Source: JALYRV01 sp036675475 | GTDB taxonomy: Bacteria; Acidobacteriota; Vicinamibacteria; Vicinamibacterales; SCN-69-37 | Assembly (NCBI GenBank): GCA_036675475.1 | Contig: JAKFEY010000037.1 | Span: 24,732-88,731, forward strand | DNA length: 64,000 nt | Direction of reading: 5' to 3' | Shown: in pieces, positions 8,551-17,700 of the stretch | Numbering within the stretch: the stretch's first letter is position 1 | How the letters are laid out: each line of letters starts with the position of its first letter | The notes under the pieces: model-generated | Database searches by the model: none | What the model was told of the DNA's origin: nothing | What the model saw: the letters and a program-made list of their open reading frames with translations, nothing else | Translations under genes and position numbers: made by a program

Positions 8551-10016
8551 TCCCGGATGTCCTCGAGCCAGGCGTCGTAGGTGAGATAGGGCCTGACGCG
8601 GCGCGCGCCCGAGAGCCGCTGCACGACGTCGAAGGTGTGGCCCGGCCCGCACGCATGCCAGCCGTCGCGAATCGACGGCGCCGCGGCGAGCGCGAGGCGA
8701 TATTCGGATCCGCTGCGCCAGAAAAAGTGCGTGCGCGCCGCCAGGTCGGATGCGAGCGGCGTGTCGGCTTCGTAGGTCGGCACGGCGTCCGCCACGTCGG
8801 CGCGCGTATGCGTGAGGCGGTGCCACGTCATGGCCCGGCCCGCGAGACGATCGACGGCGGACGGCTCGAACGTGCCCAGGCCTTCCGACGACCCATGCAC
8901 CCAGACGCCGCGCGCGGCAAGCTTGCGCCACGTCGACGAGCCGGCGGCCCACACGATGCGACAAGCCTGCACGTCCCACGACGCGGGCAGTGCCTCGTTC
9001 CTGGTGACATAGAGGCCGCGATCGCCGGACGGATCCGGTACCGACAGCGGGCGGCGCGTCGCGCCGTGCAATTCATCGGGACGCGGCCACACGGCGGCGA
9101 GCGGCGCCTTCGGCAGTACCGGCCCGGTGGACTCGAGCGACCACTGCTCGAGGGTTTCACCGGCATCCGTCCGGCCGCGGAGGCTCGTGACCGTGCCGAA
9201 CGGCAGCGGCAGCACCGTGACGCCGATGGCCTGCGCGCATCCGCCGCCATAACCGGCGAGGATCTCGCGCTCGCGCTGCACGGCCTGCCAGGTCGGTGCG
9301 TGGTTGATGGTCTTCAGCACGTCGCGAAGCGCCGTGTTGTTCACGGCAATCTCGAGGGCGAGCGCACCCTGGCCGGCCGCGCACGGCTGTTCGCGCAGCG
9401 GCAGCACCATCCATCGGCAGCCGCGCATCGCCTCGCGCACCGCATCGGCCGCTTCCGCAAAGGGCGACGCCGGATCCAGCAGCCGATCGAGCGCGGCTTT
9501 CGCCACGACGAGTCCGTCTGCCGCGCCGCCCGCAAGCTGTCGCAGCCGCGTCGGCACGTTGCCGCGCACGGCCGCGAACGTGATCGCGTCCACCGGCCAC
9601 GGCAGCAGGCCGGGCAGCAGCCCGCCGAGCATCAGCGCGCGGCGCGGCGACGAGGAGAGAATCGAGAGCCGCGGCGCGCGCTTCGCGGCGGCGTCCTCGC
9701 GGATCAGGAGCACGTCACGCGGGTCTTCGCGGGGGAGCGTGGCGGCGACGATCGTGTCGCCCCGCGGCTCAATCGGCAGATCTTTCCAGGAGTGCACGAC
9801 GAGGTCGGCGTCGCCGCGCGCGAGCGCGTCGGACAGATCCGCCGTGAAGACGCCCTTGTTGCCCAGCTGCCACAGCGGCGTCGCGGTGTCGCGGTCGCCG
9901 GAGGCCTCGCGCGCGATCAGGTCAGCGTCGACACCGGCCGCGTCGAGGCGCCGCTGAACCAGGTGCCCCTGCAGCCGCGCGAGGTCGCTCGCGCGCGTCA
10001 GAATCCTTACGCGCAC
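8547..10016 (-). CDS. hemC: hydroxymethylbilane synthase with HemD-like C-terminal extension
   Basis: Residues 1-300 are porphobilinogen deaminase. They include the catalytic aspartate in HSWKDLP (D79), the arginine pair in SSSPRRA, AAGQGALALE, and the dipyrromethane-cofactor cysteine C260 in GYGGGCAQAIG. The family usually reads GGCxxPIG here, so the proline is replaced by alanine. Residues about 330-489 are extra. The segments FFWRSGSEY and HACGPGHTFDVVQR resemble the second half of uroporphyrinogen-III synthase, so this is probably a HemC-HemD fusion with a reduced HemD (inference). No other hemD is visible in the cluster. It starts with GTG, overlapping hemA by 10 bases. Confidence 0.88.
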   Translation of the reverse strand: MRVRILTRASDLARLQGHLVQRRLDAAGVDADLIAREASGDRDTATPLWQLGNKGVFTADLSDALARGDADLVVHSWKDLPIEPRGDTIVAATLPREDPRDVLLIREDAAAKRAPRLSILSSSPRRALMLGGLLPGLLPWPVDAITFAAVRGNVPTRLRQLAGGAADGLVVAKAALDRLLDPASPFAEAADAVREAMRGCRWMVLPLREQPCAAGQGALALEIAVNNTALRDVLKTINHAPTWQAVQREREILAGYGGGCAQAIGVTVLPLPFGTVTSLRGRTDAGETLEQWSLESTGPVLPKAPLAAVWPRPDELHGATRRPLSVPDPSGDRGLYVTRNEALPASWDVQACRIVWAAGSSTWRKLAARGVWVHGSSEGLGTFEPSAVDRLAGRAMTWHRLTHTRADVADAVPTYEADTPLASDLAARTHFFWRSGSEYRLALAAAPSIRDGWHACGPGHTFDVVQRLSGARRVRPYLTYDAWLEDIRE

Positions 10017-10852
10017 AAGTCATCCCACCCGAACGGTCTGAGCAGCTGCCGCCGCTCGAAGGCCGACGCCATGCGCCGGATGTCCTCGCGCGCCCGCGCG
10101 ACGCGCGCCGCCGTGGCCGCCGTCGACGTCTCGACCGCCGCAAACACATCGTCGAGCGTGATCACGTCGACGCCGCTGGTGCCGCCCACGCCGCTGATCG
10201 CATCGCGCTCCTCGGCCGCGCGCAGATCGATCACGCGCGCGAGCGAGGGATAGCATCGCGCCACGACGGCAATCTGCTCGGCCCGCACCGGCGCGGCGAC
10301 GATGATGGCGGCGCGGCCCTCGGCCGCAGGACGGCCGGCGGCGTCGGCAATGACGGCGCGCGTCCAGTGGTCGACGACGCGACCCTCCGCCACGTACGGC
10401 AGCACCTCATTCGCGAGCGCGCCCGCGCCGACCAGCGCGACACGCTCGATGCCGTCCATGTATTTCCGCACGGCGCTGCCATACGAGCGCGTGCCAAGGC
10501 CGCGCAGGTGCCGCTCGCGAATCACGCGCGCGTCGGTCAGCAGCTGCTGGCCGATGCCGCCCAGCCACGAGGCGTCGTCGGGCGCGAGCGTCGCGAGAAA
10601 CGCGCGAAACTGCCCGAGCACCTGCGTTTCGCCGACGATGGGCGACTGCATGCCGCAGATGGTCTCAAGAAGGAACGCGTAGGCGTCAGCGTCGGCAAGC
10701 ACGTCGCCCGCGGCCGCGGAAGACAGCTCCAACGGCGCGTCCTGAAAGAGGACTTCGCGAAGGCACGTGCTCCAGATCGGGCGGTGTGAAAGGGGAGCCT
10801 CAGGAGCGGCAAGACCGGCCGGCCGCTGCCGGTGAAGAATGCTGAACCACAC
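10007..10852 (-). CDS. hemA: glutamyl-tRNA reductase, short form
   Basis: NADPH-dependent reduction of glutamyl-tRNA(Glu) to glutamate-1-semialdehyde, the first step of the C5 route. The catalytic cysteine lies in WSTCLRE (family: STCNRTE). It is followed by the diagnostic IVGETQVLGQF and an NADPH-binding segment VALVGAGALANEV. At 281 residues it is far shorter than the usual 410-440. The N-terminal part before the Cys is compressed, and most of the helical dimerisation domain is missing, with only a short helical end left. The start is GTG; an in-frame TGA upstream excludes a longer form. It heads the operon, divergent from hemH. Confidence 0.8.
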   Translation of the reverse strand: MWFSILHRQRPAGLAAPEAPLSHRPIWSTCLREVLFQDAPLELSSAAAGDVLADADAYAFLLETICGMQSPIVGETQVLGQFRAFLATLAPDDASWLGGIGQQLLTDARVIRERHLRGLGTRSYGSAVRKYMDGIERVALVGAGALANEVLPYVAEGRVVDHWTRAVIADAAGRPAAEGRAAIIVAAPVRAEQIAVVARCYPSLARVIDLRAAEERDAISGVGGTSGVDVITLDDVFAAVETSTAATAARVARAREDIRRMASAFERRQLLRPFGWDDLCA

Positions 10853-10945
10853 GACCCCACGATCATAAGGATGCGGCCCTGACGAAGTGTCACGGAATTG
10901 TCATGGGAGTGGCCTGTGGCCGCGGCCGTTCCTTATCGTGAGAGG

Positions 10946-12016
10946 ATGCCCGGCGCCCTCGGCGTGCTTCTGCTGCAGCTTGGAACGCCTGACGCGCCGA
11001 CCACGCCCGCCCTGCGGCGCTACCTGCGCCAGTTTCTGAGCGACCGCCGCGTCATCGATCTGCCGCGCGCGCTGTGGTGGCCCATCCTCAACTTCATCGT
11101 CCTGCGCCGCCGCCCGCCGCGCTCGGCTGCGCTCTATCGCAAGGTCTGGACGGACGGCGGATCGCCGCTGCTCGTGACCAGCCGCGCGCAGGCCGCCGCG
11201 CTGCAGCAGCGCCTGCAGGTGCGCGCGTCGCGGCCGGTGGTGACCGCGGTGGCGATGCGCTACGGAAACCCCTCGACCGAAGATGCCGTCGAGGAGCTGA
11301 TCCGGCAGGGCGCCGATCGCATCGTCGTGCTGCCCATGTATCCGCAGTATGCGAGCGCCACCACCGGCTCGAGTCTCGAGGAGCTCTTCGCCGTCCTGGC
11401 GCGCCGCCGCGTCATTCCGCCCGTCCGCATCGTCGCGCCCTATTTCGACGACGAGGGATATGTCGAGGCGCTGACGGCCGTCACGCGCGAGGCGCTGGAC
11501 GGGGCGGAGCCGCCGCAGCGAATCGTGGTCAGCTTTCACGGCCTGCCCAGGCGCTACGTGGATCTGGGCGATCCCTATCAACAGCATTGTGAGGCGACGG
11601 CGAAGCGACTGACCGCCGCGCTCGGATGGCCCGAGGATCGCGTGATGCTGGTGTATCAGTCGCGGTTTGGCCGCGAGCCGTGGCTGCAGCCGTACGCGGA
11701 TGACACGATCAAGAGCTTGCCGGCGCAGGGCGTGACGCGCATCGCCGTGATGTGCCCCGGCTTCACGGCCGACTGCCTCGAAACGATCGAGGAGATGGGC
11801 ATGACCAATCGCGAGCTCTTCGAGCACGCGGGCGGACGCGACTATCTCATGGTGCCGTGCGTCAACGAGCATCCGGTGTGGCTCGACGCGATGGCGCGGC
11901 TGGTTGGCCGCGACGCGTCGGACTGGCTGCAGTCCGGCGGGCCGGGCCAGCGCGTCGCGATTGACGATCAGCGGGCGGCCGCGAGCGCCATGGCCAGCTC
12001 CTCGAGCCTGTCGTAG
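10946..12016 (+). CDS. hemH: ferrochelatase
   Basis: Inserts iron into the porphyrin ring. Recognised by VLLLQLGTPDAPT near the N-terminus, the metal/proton-handling histidine H198 in SFHGLP, GDPYQQHCEAT, and CPGFTADCLETIEEM near the C-terminus. It is about 356 residues from the ATG; a GAGAGG lies immediately before it, and a TTG 16 codons upstream is less likely. It is transcribed divergently from the hemA operon across a 93-base spacer. Its 3' end overlaps the decayed ArsR/SRPBCC remnant on the other strand by about 49 bases, so the low-complexity tail (SAMASSSSLS) may be acquired readthrough sequence. Confidence 0.94.
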   Translation: MPGALGVLLLQLGTPDAPTTPALRRYLRQFLSDRRVIDLPRALWWPILNFIVLRRRPPRSAALYRKVWTDGGSPLLVTSRAQAAALQQRLQVRASRPVVTAVAMRYGNPSTEDAVEELIRQGADRIVVLPMYPQYASATTGSSLEELFAVLARRRVIPPVRIVAPYFDDEGYVEALTAVTREALDGAEPPQRIVVSFHGLPRRYVDLGDPYQQHCEATAKRLTAALGWPEDRVMLVYQSRFGREPWLQPYADDTIKSLPAQGVTRIAVMCPGFTADCLETIEEMGMTNRELFEHAGGRDYLMVPCVNEHPVWLDAMARLVGRDASDWLQSGGPGQRVAIDDQRAAASAMASSSSLS

Positions 12017-12323
12017 CTGATCGCCGCGCCTTTATCCATCCCCGAGTTCATCACGATGTCGCGAATCTCACGCGACGGATATTCCACGGTGGCCGTCATG
12101 CGCGTGCGGCCGTTCACGAAGCGCCATTTGCCGCCGACGCGCAGGTCGACCTCGCAGACGGGCACGGAGTCCCCCTCGCCGAGGTTGCCCCCCAGCGGCG
12201 GATGTGCTCGGGCTTCGTCATCTCGGTGACCGCGCACTGGCCCGTCGCCAGGCGGGCGAGAATCGCCCGGCGGGTCGGGTCGGCAAGTGCGGCGAAGGTG
12301 ACGCTCAGGTGGTCGGTCCGCAT
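11968..12323 (-). pseudogene. deletion-fused remnant of an ArsR regulator and an AHSA1/SRPBCC protein
   Basis: Two genes that commonly sit together are reduced to a short remnant. It opens as a normal ArsR-type repressor (FAALADPTRRAILARLATG, about 34 residues). It then jumps in frame to an SRPBCC/AHSA1 segment (KPEHIRRW), skipping the rest of the HTH and the start of the second protein. At about 12190 the frame must shift by one base to continue into PVCEVDLRVGGKWRFV. That part is again fused, by an internal loss of roughly 60 residues, to the SRPBCC C-terminus (TRMTATVEYPSREIRDIV ... SYDRLEELAMALA). Three separate lesions make function very unlikely. Confidence 0.75.
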
Positions 12324-12331
12324 GTCAAGAT

Positions 12332-13264
12332 GTGAGCATGATGGGCACCCAGATTCGCCTCGCCGCTGTCCTGTGTCTTGCGCTCACCCTCGGCGTGCAG
12401 GCTCAGACGCCTGCCCCGGCCCCGGCGCCTGCCGGCATCCAGCCGGCGCCGGCCACCGTTACCGTGTTGTCGACAGGAACCGGCGAGAAGCGCGCCGTTC
12501 GCTACAAGCTCGTGCAGGGCGCGAAGGAGCGCATCGAGCTCACGATGAAGGCGACGATCTCGATGGACATCCCGGATGCGGGCCCGCAGACGATGGATGC
12601 GCCGGCCGTCAAGATGGCCATGGATATCGACGTCACCGAGGTCGCCGCCAACGGCGACATCACCCTGACGATGGCAATTGTGTCGGCGTCGATGGATGGC
12701 CCCGGCGCACAGGAGGGCGTGCTCGACATGCTCAAGAACCTCACGGCGTCGGTCGTCATGACCGACCGCGGGCTGGTAAAGAGTATGAAGATCGATGACT
12801 CGAAGCTTGCCAACCCCATGATGAAGCAGGTCCTCTCGTCCATGGGGTTCGAGCGCTTGTCGGCGCCGCTGCCGGTCGAACCCGTGGGCGTTGGCGCGAA
12901 ATGGGAAGTCGTGCAGTCGATGGACGCCAACGGCATGCGGCTCGATCAGAAAACGATCTTCGAGGTGGTCGCGATGGATGCCGGATCCACGACGTTTGCG
13001 TTGTCGATGACGCAGACCGCGCCGGCGCAGAAGATCGCCCCTCCCGGAATGCCCGAAGGGGTCGGCGTGAATCTGATCAGCATGTCAGGGGAGGGAAGCG
13101 GCCGCATGGCGCTGCCGGACGGATCCGTGGCGCTCATCGGCGACATGGCCATCACGTCGAAAGTCGTGATGGAGATGACCGCCGAAGGCATCAATCAGCG
13201 GATGTCGACGGCCACCGACATGAAGATGACCGTCGCCCGGTCTACCAGCCCTCGTCGGCCGTAG
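12332..13264 (+). CDS. exported protein of unknown function (DUF6263-like)
   Basis: Secreted or periplasmic protein of about 310 residues. A signal peptide (RLAAVLCLALTLGVQA) precedes a proline/alanine-rich spacer (PAPAPAPAG). The body is beta-rich with many methionines and alternating hydrophobic strands, and includes a segment PVGVGAKWEVV that recalls DUF6263-like exported proteins. That family resemblance is weak. The start could be the GTG at 12332 or the ATGs at 12338/12341; the last two give the cleaner signal peptide. The 3' end overlaps the convergent DinB gene by 23 bases. I do not recognise a function. Confidence 0.7.
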   Translation: MSMMGTQIRLAAVLCLALTLGVQAQTPAPAPAPAGIQPAPATVTVLSTGTGEKRAVRYKLVQGAKERIELTMKATISMDIPDAGPQTMDAPAVKMAMDIDVTEVAANGDITLTMAIVSASMDGPGAQEGVLDMLKNLTASVVMTDRGLVKSMKIDDSKLANPMMKQVLSSMGFERLSAPLPVEPVGVGAKWEVVQSMDANGMRLDQKTIFEVVAMDAGSTTFALSMTQTAPAQKIAPPGMPEGVGVNLISMSGEGSGRMALPDGSVALIGDMAITSKVVMEMTAEGINQRMSTATDMKMTVARSTSPRRP

Positions 13265-13730
13265 GCCCGTAGATCGACGGGATTGGGACGTCGAGCAGCC
13301 GTAGATAGACCGTCAGCTGTCCGCGGTGGTGCACGAGATGGTTGATGGTCTGCCGGACGACGTCGCGGCGCGTGTCGGTGAAGAGCGTCTTGGGCCCCAT
13401 CTTCAGCGACCACTCGACCGCGAACGCCTCGTCGACCGTATTCGTGATCGCCGCGCGCGCATCGCGCACGTTCTTGTCGAAGGCCGCAAGCAGCGTGTCG
13501 GTCGTTTCGAATGAGTACTTGCCGCCTTTGGTGAGATCGAGCTCGGTTTCGGTGACGATGTTCGTGAGCCAGCCGGGCATGCCCGACACGAGCTGCGCGA
13601 GGTGGCCGAGGGGGAATGATTTCTCGTGCGGCTTCCATTCCGCCTTGGCGGATGGCACGCGCTCGAGCAGACGCCGCGTCGTGGCCATCTCCTGGTCGAA
13701 CTCCTTCAGCAGCGATTCCGCGATGGTCAT
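13242..13730 (-). CDS. DinB-family four-helix protein
   Basis: Small 162-residue protein of the DinB/YfiT metal-dependent four-helix fold, often with thiol-transferase or detoxification roles; no specific reaction can be assigned. Candidate metal ligands are the histidine in FPLGHLAQL and the paired histidines in NHLVHHRGQLTVYLRLLDVPIP, the strong family signature near the C-terminus. It is the first of three DinB-fold proteins in the window, a family expanded in Acidobacteriota. Confidence 0.88.
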   Translation of the reverse strand: MTIAESLLKEFDQEMATTRRLLERVPSAKAEWKPHEKSFPLGHLAQLVSGMPGWLTNIVTETELDLTKGGKYSFETTDTLLAAFDKNVRDARAAITNTVDEAFAVEWSLKMGPKTLFTDTRRDVVRQTINHLVHHRGQLTVYLRLLDVPIPSIYGPTADEGW

Positions 13731-13767
13731 GGATCGATACTAGCCGCCCGGGCAGCCGTCTTGCTAG

Positions 13768-14385
13768 ATGGCGATTGTGTTCGATTGGATCACCGAAACG
13801 ATTCAGAACCTCGGCTATTGGGGCATCGCCGCGCTCACGCTGCTCGAGAACATTGTCCCGCCCATTCCCTCGGAAGTCGTGGTGCCGCTCGCGGGATACG
13901 TGGCCGCGAAAGGGGAGCTCACATTCTGGGGCGTTGTCGCGGCGGCCGCCATTGGCGCCCTGCTGGGCGCCGCCGGCTGGTACGGCGTCGCGCGCTGGAT
14001 CGGGAACAAGCGCCTGCGCCGCTGGATTGACGATCACGGCCACTGGGTCACCCTGACGTGCGACAGCATCGACAAGGCCCAGAAGTGGTTCGACCGCCAC
14101 GGCAAGTGGGCGGTGTTTCTGGGCCGGCTGGTGCCGGGCGTGCGCACCTTCATTTCCGTGCCGGCGGGCTTCGCCGGCATGGCGTTCCTGCCGTTCATCC
14201 TGTCGTCGGCCGCCGGCACTTTCATCTGGACGCTGGCGCTGGCATGGGCCGGCACGGTGCTCGAGTCGCAGTTCGAGAAGGTCGGCGACTCCATCAATCA
14301 AGTCTCGAACGTGCTGCTCGGCGCGTTCGTCATCTATCTCGCGTATCGCTACGTCAGGGTGTTTCGCGCGCGCGCGGCCCGGTGA
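13768..14385 (+). CDS. DedA-family membrane protein
   Basis: 205-residue inner-membrane protein of the DedA/SNARE-associated family (putative lipid-flipping transporters). Family features are ENIVPPIPSEVVVPLAGY (residues 29-46) with the membrane-embedded acidic residue, and FLGRLVPGVRTFISVPAGFAGM, the conserved Arg-containing re-entrant motif. Its stop codon abuts the stop of the next, convergent gene at a TGATCA palindrome. Isolated in this context. Confidence 0.9.
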   Translation: MAIVFDWITETIQNLGYWGIAALTLLENIVPPIPSEVVVPLAGYVAAKGELTFWGVVAAAAIGALLGAAGWYGVARWIGNKRLRRWIDDHGHWVTLTCDSIDKAQKWFDRHGKWAVFLGRLVPGVRTFISVPAGFAGMAFLPFILSSAAGTFIWTLALAWAGTVLESQFEKVGDSINQVSNVLLGAFVIYLAYRYVRVFRARAAR

Positions 14386-14730
14386 TCACTTCTTCACGAG
14401 ATCAATCACCAGGCCCGTCACGCCGCCGATGAGCGTGCCATAGAACGTCAGCGAGCCCACGACCACGTGTTGATCGGGCCACTCGCCGTCGCCCTTGCCG
14501 TAGATGAGAATCCCCGCCACGGCGCCGGCGCCGGCGCCCGCCAGCGCGCCCGCGAGAGCGCCGTCCCACCTGTGATCCGTGCGTGGCTTGGCGGCGGCCG
14601 GCTGCGCGGGGCCGGATGCTGCTTGCGCGGCATGCGACGACAGTTGCGACACCAGCGTCGGGCGTACGGGTTGCGGGGCCGCGAGGGTGGTGGTGAGCAG
14701 GCCGGCGATGAGAATCGGGGCGGTAAGCAT
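14386..14730 (-). CDS. small glycine-zipper membrane protein, unknown function
   Basis: 114 residues: an N-terminal signal or hydrophobic segment (PILIAGLLTTTLA), a Pro/Ala/Gln-rich linker, then a glycine-zipper helix pair (GALAGALAGAGAGAVAGILIYG and GTLIGGVTGLVIDLV, broken by a short polar loop). This layout is common in small envelope proteins. Its Shine-Dalgarno (GGAGAGGA) is part of the right arm of a 13-bp hairpin, so translation may be structure-controlled. It lies directly downstream of the TonB receptor on the same strand. Confidence 0.7.
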   Translation of the reverse strand: MLTAPILIAGLLTTTLAAPQPVRPTLVSQLSSHAAQAASGPAQPAAAKPRTDHRWDGALAGALAGAGAGAVAGILIYGKGDGEWPDQHVVVGSLTFYGTLIGGVTGLVIDLVKK

Positions 14731-14735
14731 GATGT

Positions 14736-14769
14736 CCTCTCCGCCCTGATATGCGCCAGGGCGGAGAGG
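14736..14769 (-). promoter_or_regulatory. 13-bp perfect hairpin enclosing a ribosome-binding site
   Basis: Arms 14736-14748 and 14757-14769 are perfectly complementary, with an 8-base loop. On the minus strand the second arm contains GGAGAGG, five bases before the ATG of the glycine-zipper gene. The hairpin also begins six bases after the TonB-receptor stop. With no U-run it could stabilise the receptor transcript end, or hide the next ribosome-binding site. Confidence 0.55.
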
Positions 14770-14775
14770 AACGGC

Positions 14776-17700
14776 TCAGTAGGTCCAGCGCACGCCGAGC
14801 TGGATCTGGCGCGACGAGGTGGTGGTGCTCCGGATCTGCCCGAACGAGGCGAGCGGCGCCTCCGTGTCGGAGGCGCCGGCAAAGGCAATCAGCGACGGGG
14901 TGCCGAAGTTCGCGCGATTGAACACGTTGAACACTTCCACGCGCAGATCGAGGCGGCTGCGCGAGCCGAGTGCCGGCGTCGCAAACGCGCGGCTGACCGC
15001 AAGGTCCACCGTCCGCAGGTCGGGCCCGATCAACTCGTTGCGGCCGACGTTGCCGTACGTGCCGGCCGGCTGCAGCGCGAACGCCGACGGATCGAACCAC
15101 TGCGACGGATCACCCGTCACCGCATCGTCAGGCCCGCGGCCCGGTGCGTAGTTCGGACGGTCGGGGCCAGTGCCGGGTCCGAGTGACGGCGACCAGAGCG
15201 AGCGCGAGCGATTGGTCTGCAGCATCGGCGTCACCGGGCTGCCGCTGCGCATGCGCAGCAGGCCCGACACGCGCCAGCCGTTGGCAATCGCGCCCGCGAG
15301 GCCGCCTGTGTCGAGGCGCGGCAGGTCCCACACGAAGTTGAGCACCCAGTTGTGCTCGGCGTGATAGTCGGCCAGGCCCTTGTTGTAGTCCTCGATGAAC
15401 TCGGGCAGCGCCGACACCGTGCCGGTGGTCGAGTCACTGAAGAACACGGCGTTCTGCGTCGTGTCTTCCGCCTTCGACCAGGTGTACGACGACTGCACCT
15501 GCACCCCGCCGCTCCAGCGCTTGCGCGCGTCGACGATCAGCGCCTTGTACCACGAGTCGCCGTCGCTCGACTTCAACTCGATCGCCGAGAAGCTGCGATT
15601 CGGACGCGTGAGGCCGGGCGGATAGAACAGCGTGCCGTCGGAGAGCGTCGTCGGCGCGGGAATGTTGACGTCGGTGTTGCGCCAGAGATGCCGCCCGCGC
15701 GACCCCGCGTACCCGAGCGTGAGCACCCAGTCGGCAAACAGCTCCTGCTGCACGTTGGCGTTCCACGTGTGCATGCGGGGCAGCTGCACGTCGTACTGCA
15801 CCGGGCGGATCGACACGCCCGTGCCGCGCTCGAACGGCGGCACCGGGAATGTGGGATTCGCGATGATCACGCGCGGCGTGGCCGGCGGATTGGTGACTGT
15901 GACGATCAGGTTCTGCTGGTTGCTGGTGTTGAAGTAGAGCCCGTACCCGCCGCGCACCGACGTGCGGCCCGATCCGCCCACATTCCATACCGCGCCCACG
16001 CGCGGCGACAGCGCGCCGCCCGGGTTGTCATAGAGCGGCCCGACTTCCGGCTGGCCGAGAAAGTCGCGCATGTTGATGTCGCGCGGATCCTGCGGCATCG
16101 TGGCGCCCTCATAGCGCAGGCCCGCGTTCACGGTGACATCGCGGCCGGCCTGGATCTCGTCCTGCGCGTACACGCCATACAGCGTCCAGCTCCACTCGCG
16201 GTTCGTGTCGCCGGCCGGCGTGAGCCCGATGAACTGCGCGGGCTGGTTGCGCAGGAACGCCGACAGATTCGCGAAGCGGAAGATGCCCAGGCTGAACGTC
16301 GGATTGAACTCATCGTCGCGGTAGTGCTCGGCGAGCACGCCGGCCTTGATCAGATGGCGGCCGCGCGCATGCGCAACGTCGTATTGCGCGCTGTACACGT
16401 CCTGGCCGAGCAGCAGGTTGGCCGAGGCCTGCGGCCCGAACCGCGGGAAGCCACCGATGTCGATGGCGCCCATTAGATCGCGGCCGGGCACGAACACCGG
16501 CAGTGATCCGGCGCTGCCGGCGTCCACCGTCTGGCCCACGCGCGTGCGGCTGTAGCCGGCGCGCGCCGTGTGCACCGTCGCGCCGGTCAGCACCTGCCGC
16601 AGCTCGAACGTCAGGAACTGGTTGCGCGACACGAACGTGCGCGGAAACTGCGGGTAGTCGGTCGGCAGCTCCTGATCGGTGTCGTCGAACGTGTAACGGC
16701 CGAACAGCTGGATGCCGTCGGCCGGCAGCGCGTCGACGCGCGCCTGGAAGAAGTGCTGGCGCAGCGTCTGGTCGAAGGGGAACGTATAGCGCGCAAGCCC
16801 GCCTCCCAGGTTCTCGCCGTTGGCGCGCGGAAACTCATTCAGGTACGGCTGCACGACGGGCGACACCGCCACCGTGCCGGCCGGCAGGATGCCAAGGCGC
16901 GCCTGCTCGTCGGGCACGGTGGTGACGATGGTGCGGCCGAGGTTTTCGAGGAGCGCTTCATAGCCGGCAAAGAAGAAGAGGCGGTCGCGGCGAAGCGCGC
17001 CGCCCACCGTGCCGCCAAACTGGTTGCGCAGGAAGTCGGGCTTCTCGCCCACGTCGAAGTAGTTGCGCGCGTCGAGCGCGTCGTTGCGGTGAAACTCGAA
17101 CAGGCTGCCGGCCAGCTGGTTCGTGCCCGACTTGGTGATCACGTTGATCTGCCCGCCCATCGCGCGCCCGAACTCCGCGCTGTAGGCGTTGGTCTCGACG
17201 CGGAACTCGCGCACCGTGTCCATGCCGAGCGCCGTGCCGGCCGCGCTGCCGGCCGGGCCGTTGGTGAAGTCGTTGAGCAGCGTGCCGTCCAGCAGGTACA
17301 CGTTGCCGCGCGGCTCGACGCCGTTGACGCTCATGGCCAGGCCGTGGGCGACCACCGATCCGGTCTCGCGATGCGGAAACGGCGTGACGCCCGGCTGCAG
17401 GGCCATCAGATCGGTGAAGTTGCGGCCGTTGATCGGAATGCGCTCGATGGTGCGCTCGTCGACCAGGTAACTGAGCTCGGAGCTGCGCGTGTTGACCTGG
17501 CCCGCGCCGCCCGTGACGCGCACCTCCTCGGCCGCGCCGGCCGTCAGGCGCAGCACGAGCGACGCCTGTTCGCCAACCGACAGCCGCACGCCAGACTGCA
17601 CGAGCGGGCGAAAGCCCTGAAGCTCGGCGCGGACGGCATAGTCGGCGGCCGGGAGTCCCGCGAAGGTGAAGCGTCCCTCGCCGTCGGTGACGGCGGAACG

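Noticed and set aside
10853..10945. ATAAGG/CCTTAT inverted pair and GGCCGCGGCC in the hemA-hemH spacer as operators
   Set aside because: Half-sites are about 60 bases apart and short; not enough evidence without other copies.
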